Assembly: GCA_024349245.1 (NCBI GenBank)
Contig: JALDNG010000933.1
Location: 102,826-166,825 of the forward strand
Length of the DNA stretch: 64,000 nt
Source: Neodontobutis hainanensis
Taxonomy: Eukaryota > Chordata > Actinopteri > Gobiiformes > Odontobutidae
Reading direction: 5' to 3'
Both the position numbers and the translations under genes were made by a program. Numbering within the stretch: position 1 is the stretch's first letter; each line of letters begins with the position of its first letter. The notes under the pieces are model-generated. The model did no database searches. It was not told the DNA's origin and worked only from the letters and a program-made list of their open reading frames with translations. Positions 51,601 to 63,069 of the stretch are shown piece by piece.

Positions 51601-54600
51601 ATGATAACTTAGAGTTTGGAATAAATGAATTCCTTGGCTTCATTTATTTTCATTAATTATGTTAAATTAATTTTGAAATTTTTGAAAAGGCCTTTTCATT
51701 AAACTAATTTATTATAAACTTACGACCTGAAATTTTTTCTTTATTTTTTCCACAACCATATTTAAAATGTGAATTCATGTGATCGAAACTATTTAAAAAA
51801 GATAAAATATATGTCAATAAATATCCAGCTTAACCAATAAATAAAAAAAAAACTAAAATCTAGAGTTAAATTTATCATTCTTTTGATTCTAATCAAGAAT
51901 TCTAAGTATGATTGGATAAATTCTTGGTTGAAAATGAAATTATAATTGACATTTATTTCAGAAAACCTACGTGGCTGAATGTTTTTAAATTTCGTGTTAT
52001 TTTGTTTGTTTAATTTGAGAAATTAGTTTATTCAGCGTATTTATTTATGATAAAATATCATCAACCTCTATTTAAGCATATATCGAATTTTTACTTTGTT
52101 TCAAAATTGAAACACGATCATTCATAAACAATATTATCTTTGTCTAGGAGATGATGCACATTCAGATATTCATTTTAGGTTAATAACAGCAAAATATCTC
52201 CCATAAAAAATACTTTAAACTGTTAGCTGAGAGAAAAAAGATAAAAAACTATTTTGTTAATTTATTAAAATTTTTAAGCGTGTCTACATTGTTTAAACGT
52301 TACAGTTTCAGTAAGATGTTCGATTGAGGATTTCATGTTAACTGAAAGAACATTTTTGAAAATATATTTTCATATTAAGGATAAATGCATGTTCTCAATG
52401 ATTCATATCGTAATATTACACATATTGATAAAAACTTGACAGACATCAATATCTATGTTGTTTGTTTCTTTTAAAATCCAAAACCTCGTTAAAGTTAAAA
52501 AATTGTTGGTTTTGAAAAATTCAGAATCCAAATTTTCTTGAATTCGTTTCACAATTTTTAAGATCTTAACATTTGAAATTCATTTTCAGTCAAGTAAAAA
52601 ACATTACTAAAACTAAATATTTAGATCACACGTGAAATTTTAATAAAATATAATCCTGACACTCCTCTACATCACATTTGACATATGTGCTTGCCCTGAA
52701 AGCTGAAGATGACTAACTGGGTAATCAAATAAAGTAGATATTATCGAATAATCCATCTTAGAATATTGAATAGATTGAAGAAATACTGAGTTTTTCAATA
52801 TATTATCATTCAGAATAAAAAATTGTTTTCGATCTGATTTTTATATATTTCTTAATAAATCGCTTTTATTGAATCGAAATTTAAAATCTTAATGAAAGTA
52901 AAAACCGGTTATAAAATTTTTTTTGTTAATTTCAAGAAATAAAAATCATATAAAACTTACCAAGATGATTAAATAGTCTGATGTTTCGTAAATTTCCACA
53001 ATGACATTTTGCAGAAAACACAATAAAATTATTTTTACATCATAGCTTTTTATTCCTACGGTTAAAAATTTAGAAAAAATAGTTTTATGGAAACCCATAA
53101 ACTTTTGCATCATTTATCTTTCCATTCAGATATAAATAAACAATTTATATGCGGGATATTAATGTAAACTTATAACACTGTTAATTAAAACATGGAAGAG
53201 AAGATTGAAAATAATATACCAAAATTAAGAAGAATATGAATCAACTTATTTGTACGATACTATATTCTTCAAATTAGGCTTGCCTTTTTATCTAAAAAAA
53301 TAAGAACGAAATTTGAATATATCGTTTTGAACTCGTGTCTTAAATAAGTTTGAAAATACTCAAAAAATATACTTTAAGGTGTGGTATTTAAAAAATAGAA
53401 CAAAAACTATTTTCAAACATTGATCTTATTTCCTCACGAGGTTAACATAAAATGATAATTTTTGAAAGTTAAAATAGGCAAAAAATTTCATCGTCAAAAT
53501 AATTTTCATTGATGATAAAATTACCAAATCATTAAAACGAAATTTGACTCATTCTCAAAATCTGTATACATTGAACAAATTATAAATTATATCATAAATT
53601 TATAATTTTCTGGCTCAATTGTGCGTGAATTTATTTCACAATATTCAACACGCGATTTTGGATAATTTTATTTGACAACACTTTCAACTTCAAACTATTT
53701 CCTCTTTTAAAAGTGTTTAATTTCTTTCATCAATCCACAATATTTCTTTCACAAAACAAAATTTTAAGTTGAAAATCATCAAAAGATTAGCTTTTTCGCT
53801 GATATTTCAAAATAATCCAAGCACTTAATGGAATAAAAAAATTTATATTTTAGATTCTTTGAATTTAGACTACTACGATGGATATACTAGGTTAAATTTT
53901 TTTAACTCTATCTGTGAAGATTATCAAAATTCATTAAAATTGACGAAATAAAGTTTGACTCTGATAATTTAACGTTTTGAGGAAAAGAAACCTCTCATAA
54001 AAATCATTTAATTAACTCTCATTTTTAACAATATCTGATACGAGTGACAAAAAAATTAATTTTATATCTCAACTTTTAATGCAATTGTCTACGTTTCCAA
54101 AAAAAGAAGACAGGTCAAAATATATTCTTTGAACCAAAATATAGTTAAATTATGCTTGGTTATAATTTCTACATTTTATAAATTTCAAAAGCGATAAAAA
54201 TAATATTTTTTATCAAAGTAGGGATATAATTCAATTCGACGCACAAAAATTTTATAAAATAATTTTTCAACTTCAAAATTATGTTTTAAAAACATAATCA
54301 GTTTATAATTAATTTGAATATACTTTTTGCGACTTTATGTAGGCCTCATAGAATTCATAGTGTGGTAAATTTTTAAAATGTTATTTATAGAAGTTTAAAA
54401 TGTTGCGAGAAAATTTTAAAAACAGCGTTTTTGAGTATATTCACTTTGATAATGCGTATAATCCAAATTAATTTAACTTCATCGTGAGATTTTCTTGAGA
54501 TGTTAACTTTGTTAAACACAATATAAAACCTGATATGAAATTATTTCTCATCATATCTTTAGATTTTAATTATTAAATTATTTCTTTCATCTGAAGATTC

Positions 54601-55743
54601 TTGTTGAAAATAATTTTGTATTGATTTGGATAAAAACAAAAATATGAGTTTTAAAACTATAAAATACTTTTCAGGCAAAAATAAAATCAATTAATTTGGC
54701 TAAGGTATACTTTATTATTAAGAAGCTTTTAAAATTTTATTTGGCGTCTCTTAAGACAAATATTAGTTCATACAAGAGCGAAAATGAGACAATATATTTT
54801 GAATGAGTTTTTAACTAATTTTTACATAAGTATGCATCAGAATTATGTTTGATTAAAATGTTATTTTTGACATTTTAAAGAGTTGATAGCAAGGTTGCCT
54901 TTTATTGAAAAAACAATTCTCATTCAGATTTTCCTATTCATACTGATGGTTAAAATTAACAATGATTTGTAATAAGTAGTTCCATTATAGAATTGGATGA
55001 TGAAGTCAATCATTCTAACGATTATTTATCGATTTTACACCTTCATAAACCTCATACTATTTTCAAAAATATAACTAAAATTTTAAGTCCAATCGAAAAG
55101 GCATTAATTGCGCTAAAAAGGTGGGATATTTCATTGCCTTAGCTATTTATCAAATAAATTCGTGCTAATAATGAATTAAATACATTTTAAGTTAATTCAT
55201 ATCATAAGAATATGGATAAAGATAAGCTTTCTTTTGAAACATGTTCTTAATTGTTTTAATTATCAAATGGACTTATCCGGACATGTTAATTTATTATAAC
55301 AATAGAATTGCCAAAATAGGTTTATCTTCGCGTTCCTAAACAACTCACAACGATAATTTCCTGAATTTTACATCTAATATATCGTATCAGAGAAGACAGT
55401 TTTAAATTATTAAAGAAATTCAATTTTAGTTTTCTTTTATTTGGTTATTACAGCACAGCATCAGTAAAAATCTTAAAAACCAAGTATCTATAGAAGTTAG
55501 AACATTAAATTAAGCTTCATTGAAGATCAAACAATATTTCCATGCAAAGCATATTTTAAAATACACAATTTTTAAGAAGATATCTTAGAACGTTTGTTCG
55601 ACCTTTGCAATATCCTTCAGTGCGGTTCTCTAGAAACACACATCACTCTCAACTCTATATTTATTTGAGATTGCTACAGATTCACGGCAGATCTTTATTT
55701 TAAACCAAACTTCACTATGAATCGCTGATTCTTAAAATGTATC
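48680..55743. other. Gene-poor AT-rich 7 kb block
   Basis: No coherent multi-exon gene was found. GC-richer patches at 50490-50610 and 52640-52720 are open in more than one frame and were not assignable. Frames at 48928-49134 (minus) and 50669-50851 (plus) have AT-driven composition and are taken as chance. Confidence 0.5.
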
Positions 55744-55869
55744 ATGAAGAAACTTTCCATTCTGATTTTCTTATCTTCACTTCTATCTTTTCAATATCTG
55801 TGTGGGCATCATTATTATTTTCACAATTTTTACATTTTTGGGCTTGCTGTTTCAAGATATTTTGTTGAT
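55744..55869 (+). CDS. Candidate secreted peptide or signal-peptide exon, 41 residues
   Basis: ATG at 55744 starts MKKLSILIFLSSLLSFQYLC, a textbook signal peptide (KK, then a Leu/Ile/Phe core, small residues near a plausible cleavage site). It is followed by GHHYYFHNFYIFGLAVSRYF, and the frame stops at TGA 55867-55869. A GTTTCAAG donor near 55849 would make it a first exon. His/Tyr/Phe-rich mature part, function unknown. Confidence 0.32.
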
Positions 55870-56824
55870 TCCCGTTATTTCGCGTCATTTTAATTTAATT
55901 AGTCTTATCATATAATGGATGTCTATTTATATGTATTCTTACGTCACTGATGTAATATCTCTTTATAATCTGAAAATAAATTCCTCAATATCCGAAAATC
56001 TATTTCTTTATTTAACTTTGGGTTATATTCCGAATACCCATAAATCATCGAACTGTAGTTATCTATTTCTCAAGTAAAATAACTCTATTCTCTGAGGGTA
56101 TATGGGGTTTGATTAATTCTGATGTTTTTGTTTTTATCATTAAACTAAAGAGATTTAATTTTTTAGGAAATATATCTTTTCAAAGTTATTAAATGAACTT
56201 ACAAGAATTTGGTACATATCTGATAAATGTCGGAAATCACAAATATGTTTTCTTTATGTCTACTATGAATGAAAGAATAAAAAATTCAAAAGATATTTAA
56301 AAGTTTTCTCGAGAACTTAGCTTTGACAGGTGAAATAATGCTTGAATAAATACAAACAAATTTTAACTCTCATTATTAAATTTTTTATAAATTTATATTT
56401 GAAGTTTTTAGCTCACTAAAAAACGAGCCAAAATCAAAAATTATTGATAAATAAAAAAATGTTCTTCATTTAGAGAAAGAGAATATTTAGATGAATCTGT
56501 AAAACAGGGAAACATAAAATTTTCAAGTTATAGTCTAAAGAAATATGCATATTTTAAAAATTTTTAATTGAGGGTAAGTGAAAATTTTTAGGGTTTGTAC
56601 TTTGTAATGATTTTTAACCTTAACTATAAATTTATGAACGATAAATATTATATTGATCATTAAAAAGCTTATTAAACCGAAAGCTAATTTTGATTGTTGT
56701 TTTCTGTGGTAAAAGAAAAATTCAAACATTTTTCTCATATTTTGCCATATTTATTTGTCAGCTTTATTTCGAAATATTCCTTTTTAAAATTCAATAATAC
56801 TCCAAAAGCAATTTGAATCTTAAC

Positions 56825-57067
56825 TCAAACAACGTATCTTATGCTTTTGGCCCACCAATTATTTGTTGAAGATATATGTGTGCTTCTATAATCATCAAAT
56901 GAACAAAAACAAACATAATATATTTTCAAATATACTACTTCCACGGATTCAAAAATTGCAGAATACAAACCGTAAATAAAATAGAATACCCCGGGATAGA
57001 TATGATTTTTAGCATCTTTTAAATTGTAAGTATGGTTAACAAAGTTTTTAAATTCGTTAAATAACAA
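56825..57067 (-). CDS. Possible ORF or exon, unknown
   Basis: An 80-codon frame on the minus strand with NEFKNFVNHTYNLKDAKNHI and YPGVFYFIYGLYSAIFESVE, ending SSTNNWWAKSIRYVV before TGA. The first half has protein-like variety; the part after ESVE could be intron, since a GTAGTATA donor lies there. The neighbouring frame at 56535-56738 is more AT-driven. No recognised motif. Confidence 0.25.
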   Translation of the reverse strand: MLFNEFKNFVNHTYNLKDAKNHIYPGVFYFIYGLYSAIFESVEVVYLKIYYVCFCSFDDYRSTHISSTNNWWAKSIRYVV

Positions 57068-58270
57068 AGAATATTTTAATTTTAACCATGAAATTTTATC
57101 TGTCCTTTTTATAAAACTGATAAATTATTGAAATTTTTATATCAATTTCACTGAATATTGATTAATTTAAATTGATTTTAATATCTGAAAATTCTAAATT
57201 CCATTCCTTTTATTCTTCGTCTTTTAACTGAATACTTTTCTTGATTTATTTGAAAATAAATAGTTTAATAATTTTACTAAAGGAAAGAATTGATTGAACG
57301 TGCCATTATATCTATCCAAAGAATTTTAAACGAATTTAAATTCTTAGGTTTGGCTCTGCTCTCTAGATTTTGGCAGTAAGTTGCCTCACCCCCTTTAAGC
57401 ACCCTCTTCCAGATATCTAAGATGAAGGATAGTATGGTAGTTCTTTAGTTAAGGTTAAAAATTCTTCTTAGCGCTTACTGATCCCCAAAAGTGAAAGGTA
57501 TTAAAATCAAATAAAGCCACAGCTAGCATATAATTTCAAAACAGAATCAAATCAAAATCAAAATCATGGTTTTAATATCTTCTATGTATATTGATTTTAT
57601 CAAAATTTGTAGAAGACAAATAAATTTTGTCTTCTCTTATACTTATTCGTTGAAAATTCTTTTTGAGGAAATAAAATTGTCAATTTCGTAATTTTTTGAT
57701 AACTTATTTCCAATTTTCAAGATCAAAATATAATTATATTTATGTAATCATAGCTCTAACGCGAATAAATGTATTGCTTTTAGACCAAAATAACAAAAAT
57801 CATGAGAGAAAGTTGAAAGAAAATTTAAATCTAACTCATACTTTGAGTTTTAAACTTCGTTGAAAATAATATATCACGTGTTTTGAGTTTTTTTCACTCT
57901 TGGAAGAACTTAATGATTTGCTTTATGTGTATATTATATTTAAGTGATCTAAAATTTTATCTATTTATCGTGTAAACTTGAATTAAAAATTATTTATCAT
58001 GGAATAAATATTTGGTTTGTTCGATTGATTGAACAGAAATTCAAATAAAATTATATTAAATGAATCGACTATTTTCACCAAAAGCCAATAAAATTAAATG
58101 TAAAAATCACATTAGAAAACGAAATTTAATTTTTTTGACATAAAAATAGTCTTATCGGGAAATTTAAAGTCGTATTTGGAAGAAAATAAATTGTAATCAC
58201 ATACGCCCCAAAATGAGACGTGACTAATTTCAAAATATATGACATCATACGAGTTAAATTAGTTTCTGGA

Positions 58271-58547
58271 TTATCTTTTATGAAGTGATTTTTCTGCCTT
58301 CTGAAATCCAGCCATATCAATCTGTTCTTCCTTCAATTACATGCATCTGAACAGAAAAATTTATACTTTCGATTGGACGATATTTGTAATTTGACGTTTT
58401 TTGTGTCCCTTTCTGAAATGATATATTCTTTACAAGTAAAAGGTCGAGTTTAATTTTTGGAATATAATATGAAAAGATGGAGCTAAAAATGAATTTAGTA
58501 TAAACAAATTCATCGTTTTTCGATTTTAAACGAAAATATGAAAACAT
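58271..58547 (-). CDS. Three-exon small protein, 77 residues
   Basis: Exons 58547-58434, 58412-58353 and 58330-58271 join through 21- and 22-nt introns. Each exon is a multiple of three and the sum is 234 nt. The protein starts MFSYFRLKSKNDEFVYTKF, continues GTQKTSNYKYRPIESINFS, and ends EEQIDMAGFQKAEKSLHKR before TAA. The first intron is 3n and has no in-frame stop, so a seven-residue-longer isoform by retention is possible. If the second intron is retained the frame ends at 58317. Not recognised. It lies about 600 bp downstream of, and on the same strand as, the large membrane-protein gene. Confidence 0.45.
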
Positions 58548-59150
58548 TTTGTGAATTTTAGTTGGTGTATGATAAATATTTTGAAAACTCGAAAAACAAA
58601 TAAAATAGGACGACTCATTTTCAAATAATACACCTGCCCTTCATATAGTTGATAATAAATATCAACCGTATCCGTCAATAATTTCTAAATTTTTAAACGT
58701 TTAAAAATAAAATATGACCTTTTAATTTTCTGTTTTTCTATTCTTGAAAAAATTCATTTGGTTGATATCGACACTCAAAAAATATTCATTTTTTGAAAAC
58801 TGAAATTATCAATGAAGTGTTAGTGTGAAGAACATCTTAAAGTGAAGAAATACGTAAATTTATTTTAAAATAAATTCGTGTAAGACGTTGATTGATATTT
58901 TTTATAAGATAATACTAACGATATGGTTGAAAATACTCATTTCTTATTGAAAATATCAAATTTAGATAATTTTATCTCTGTATTAGTTATCGTAGAAATG
59001 AAAAATTTAATGAACTTTTTTGACAATTTTACGGTGACAAGTTATTTTTTGAGCGATGGAAAAGTTGTAAAACCCGAATAAAAATAGTTTATTTTTGATT
59101 TATCAAAATGTTCTTTTTTTAATCATAAAAGTTCTATAATCTTTTGGTCT

Positions 59151-61101
59151 TTATCTTTGAGTGTATTTAACGTATTGATACCAAATAAGAGGAATGATTA
59201 ACACTAAAAGTAAAAAAATCACCGGAATTAAAACAGTAACAACTACTAATTTTAAAGATTTATTTTACCTTCAATTCTGTTACTCGATCTGAGTGGAGGT
59301 AAATCTGAAGAATCGTCCCTTATAGCGCCTCAAAGTCAATTTTTATATTACTTCTCTGGGAAATTTCCGAAATCTAAAAAGAACGGAATGATCTGATGAC
59401 CATTTTTTAACACTCTTGCATTTAGAAGCGTTGAACGCTGGGACAAATCAACAATAAAAGTATCTTCCCCAATTCTAATGACCAGGACAGTGTTCTATTT
59501 TTTATTTCAGAAAAAGTAAAATGAAAAAAGGGAATGACTGAGACTGTATGTTACAGAGTCAGTTTTAAATGTATAAGTCAAACCTCAATAAAATCAAATG
59601 AATAAATCAGTTCATCTTTCGAGATTGGAAAAGATTTAAAAATGCAGTGCGATTTTAATGTCTCAATAAGACAATATTCATATATGTCAGTGAAATGGGA
59701 TTTTTTAAAACGAAGCTCGAGCCTGGTTACTATTTTTTCTGGCTTTGAGATGTGGATAATAATGGTGAAGTGTATGGATGTAATTTAACGAAAGCACAAT
59801 GTCCGAAGTTACAACTTTTCTTCTGTGTTAACTTATCATTTGGATCGACCGAGAATTGACCGATTGGTCGGATGGCGACAGGCAATACTTTTATTGATGG
59901 TCTAAGAATAACAGAACGATAATCTGATGAGTAGACTCTTAATGTATACTTTGTCAATATGGATCAATACCTGTGCTTGCATTCTAGTCCTCAAAGGAAA
60001 AATTATTCGATACACAGTTCGATCTGTTGAAAAAATATTGGTTTTGACAAATCCGCACTCACATAACCCGAATTCTTCAGAACCATCTGAACAGATGTAA
60101 AAGCTTTGAAGATCGTCTCTTATTTCCCTTTTCATCTCTGAATGTATTATAACAATTAGATTTATGTTTATTTTAAGGCCCTAATTTTAAAGCCATAAAT
60201 GACTTGTTGAAAGTTCATTATTTTAACTGACGCTTCAATATTTTTGGATTCTGTAGACTCAACACCCAGTGTGACTTCTCCAGTTGATTGAATAGACGTA
60301 TATTTGGTTTCCCCAATCATCAATCTGAGGGGCTAAATATAAAAACTGATAAAACAAGTTCTTCAGTAATGGGAAGTGTAAACATTAAAGAACTCATCAT
60401 TTCTGGAAAAAGAAAATCATCTGTTCGAATCATAAATCTATGTCTCTGAGTCTTGAAAAAGACGTTTTTGCGAAAATTAGTAACGTCGATTTGTCTCAAA
60501 GATAGCTGAAGGAATCGAGTTGGAATGTTTTTCTTTGTTAGTTTTGAAAGTTACATTGTCATGCAAGATAAATGTGGTCAACTTGCGTGATTCTTCTTTA
60601 GCTATTTTAAATTTGTTTGTTTTACTTTTAGATGTAACAATGAGGGTAAAATGGGGGCATTTTAAAACACGAACTTCAAAAGATGAAGTCACAGATATTG
60701 TTCTTCTCTCTTCTCGGTTCGCAGAGTATAAAATCTTTATGTCTAACCTGTTTGTTCTCTGTGTAAAGTATAAAAGATACTGCAGAATCTGCATCGAGTG
60801 TTATGTAATTTTGGCCTTTTCTGCTTTTATGAATCAGGTTAAGGAACGTATCATCCATAATTTCTGAGACTTCAAGAAAGGATGAGCCCAATAAAACTGC
60901 ATCGCTTCCGTATGCACGAATCGATACAGATACTTTGGGCAAATCTTCATTCAGAAAGTTAAATCGAGTTAGAATAATTAAAAAATCACTAAATTTAGTA
61001 AATCCAGACCTTCTGCTGAGTTTGACAAAAAATCCAATCAAAATGATCAACATGATAACAGTGATGTCAAACCTATTAGAGTGATAATTATCAAAGAACA
61101 T
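59151..61101 (-). CDS. Large type I membrane protein, about 548 residues, ten exons
   Basis: Exons 61101-60781, 60758-60555, 60532-60356, 60332-60204, 60180-59971, 59948-59790, 59742-59584, 59494-59352, 59318-59269 and 59245-59151. Introns are 22, 22, 23, 23, 22, 47, 89, 33 and 23 nt; the coding sum is 1647 nt. The start may instead be the ATG at 61050, which directly begins a signal-like MLIILIGFFVKLS. The long ectodomain is beta-rich in character (VSVSIRAYGSDAVLLGSSF, TGEVTLGVESTESKNIEASV, QYTLRVYSSDYRS) with a few cysteines (GLCECGF, NFGHCAF). A C-terminal membrane span (VVVTVLIPVIFLLLVLIIPL) is followed by the short tail WYQYVKYTQR and TAA. Topology and tandem beta-sandwich feel recall integrin-alpha legs or other cell-surface adhesion proteins, but no propeller and no GFFKR tail are present. 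Family unassigned. Introns 6 and 7 are the least certain. Confidence 0.83.
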
Positions 61102-63060
61102 ACACACCCAAAATATACATCTCTCAAAAGTATTATGAAAATAAAGTTATCTTAGCTTAAGATGCAGAAATAATAGAAATCTTACTAGCATACGTTTGGG
61201 GTTTCTAAATCAACAAAATCAACAAAAAATCTTAAATTATTTCTTACTCTACATATATCATTAAAATGTTTTATTTTTCTTATTCGATTAATTGTTGAAT
61301 ATTTTATGAGATGAATTTTGTAAAATTTATTTTTGCTTTTACGCATGCATTTGATTCAATTGATGGTCTATAAGGATTTACCCTCTTAAAAGGCTGTAGT
61401 AAACCAATCGTCAAACTACCAATAATATTTTTAATAATTTCTAAAGTTTATTTGTTGATTAAGATAATTATAATTGGTGAAGTAATTTAATTTACATTCG
61501 TGAGGTCATGTAATTAATTTATGCCTTGATAATAATGAATGTTGAATTTTTCCTTCCATAAAAATATAGGTTTCTCTTAAAAATGAAAGATTATCGTCAT
61601 CATTTTGTTTAAGAATTTTCGCTTGGCTAAAAGTTGTAGTTTTATAAAAATTACCCTTTTCATATTTTTTTATAGCTATTGTGAAAAATTATACATTTTG
61701 ACGTTTTAATGATAATTGGTCTCATTTGTATTCTAGTGGTAAGTTAGGATAACACGTGCTAGCACTATATTAATAACATTATCGGAAGCAATAAAAAATA
61801 TATTTATTAATGATTTATTATGAAGGTTGAGTTCAAGCAATTTTTTAAAATAAGCTTCATATATAAAAATAATAAGGCAACAAAATAAGAAATAAGTAAA
61901 CTTCGCGCAGCCGCAAAGCTTAATATTATGTTGGTTAGCTAAGACAATTTTTATTGACTCTTTAACCATAGATCACTTTTATCATCAACGAATTTATCAA
62001 TTTTCCTATTGAACTATATGATGAATTCTTAAATGAATAGGTTGATTCTTGCATCCACACAGAACGGTAAACATTTGAATACACGCCATTTAAAGAAATG
62101 ATGCTGAGTTGATAAAAATGTAAATTATTAGTGAGTAAAGATCGCCACAAAAACCATCCTTTTAAATCTTTGTGTTAAAATTGAAAAAAAGCTCATTTAC
62201 TCAAAATTTATCACTTTTTTGAGAAAAATCTCAAATTATTTTTTTATAAAAATTAGAATGTGATCAACCTTATTGAATATAGCCCAAAAATGATACATTT
62301 TTACTTCAATTTTAGAACTAAATTGAGTGATTTATGAGATTCCATGATCTCCAGTACATTCTTATGTTCCAGCAAATATCTTATTTAGGGTTTCTGAGTG
62401 TTGCGTTTATTTTTCGGATTTTATTGGTTGTTCACGTTTTTGAGAAGCGCATAGGGTTTATAAATTACATCCTGTAAAAGGAAATTCATACACTAAAAAA
62501 ATCAGGGTGACATTCTTTGGCGAGTCAAGTAATTAAACCAATCACAAAATCATCTACACTATTGCCGATAATTGCAGTATTCACTTTTTTTGAGCTTTAC
62601 CATGAAAAATTAAATTTCTGTGAGAGATTTTATTTAATTTTTTTATATGTGAATAGTCTAAAAATAATTGCTGCAGAATAATTTGGTTTAGTGGCCTACC
62701 CATCACCCTGAACTCTTTTCAAAATCATCGAAAACTCCAAAGACCGAATTCCGTTGTCCCAAGGTTCTAATATGAACCCTAGTGAATTCCTATATAACAA
62801 TGAGCCAACTTAACATATTAACGATTTGTCGGCGTTAGATTATTTGGCCAACAGTGTAAAAATTTTATTATTTATCCCTAAGATTTCGAAAATAAATTAT
62901 TGCCGTTGAAAAATAAAGTGAAGTTGGCTCATTTTAAATATGGTTTAAACTGGACAAGAATAGTCTTTCATGCCTATAAAATTGCGTAAATATGCAAATA
63001 AAAGAGTTAATATGGAATGGAATAAAATAATAAACAATATAGAAGAAATTTATAGGATTA
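61102..63060. other. AT-rich stretch, no resolved gene
   Basis: Frames at 61733-61969 and 61962-62150 (minus) overlap a moderately GC-rich patch at 61890-62160 where all three minus frames stay open for 30 or more codons. An exon may be present, but no model can be chosen. The rest is featureless. Confidence 0.4.
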
Positions 63061-63069
63061 ATATTCTTT

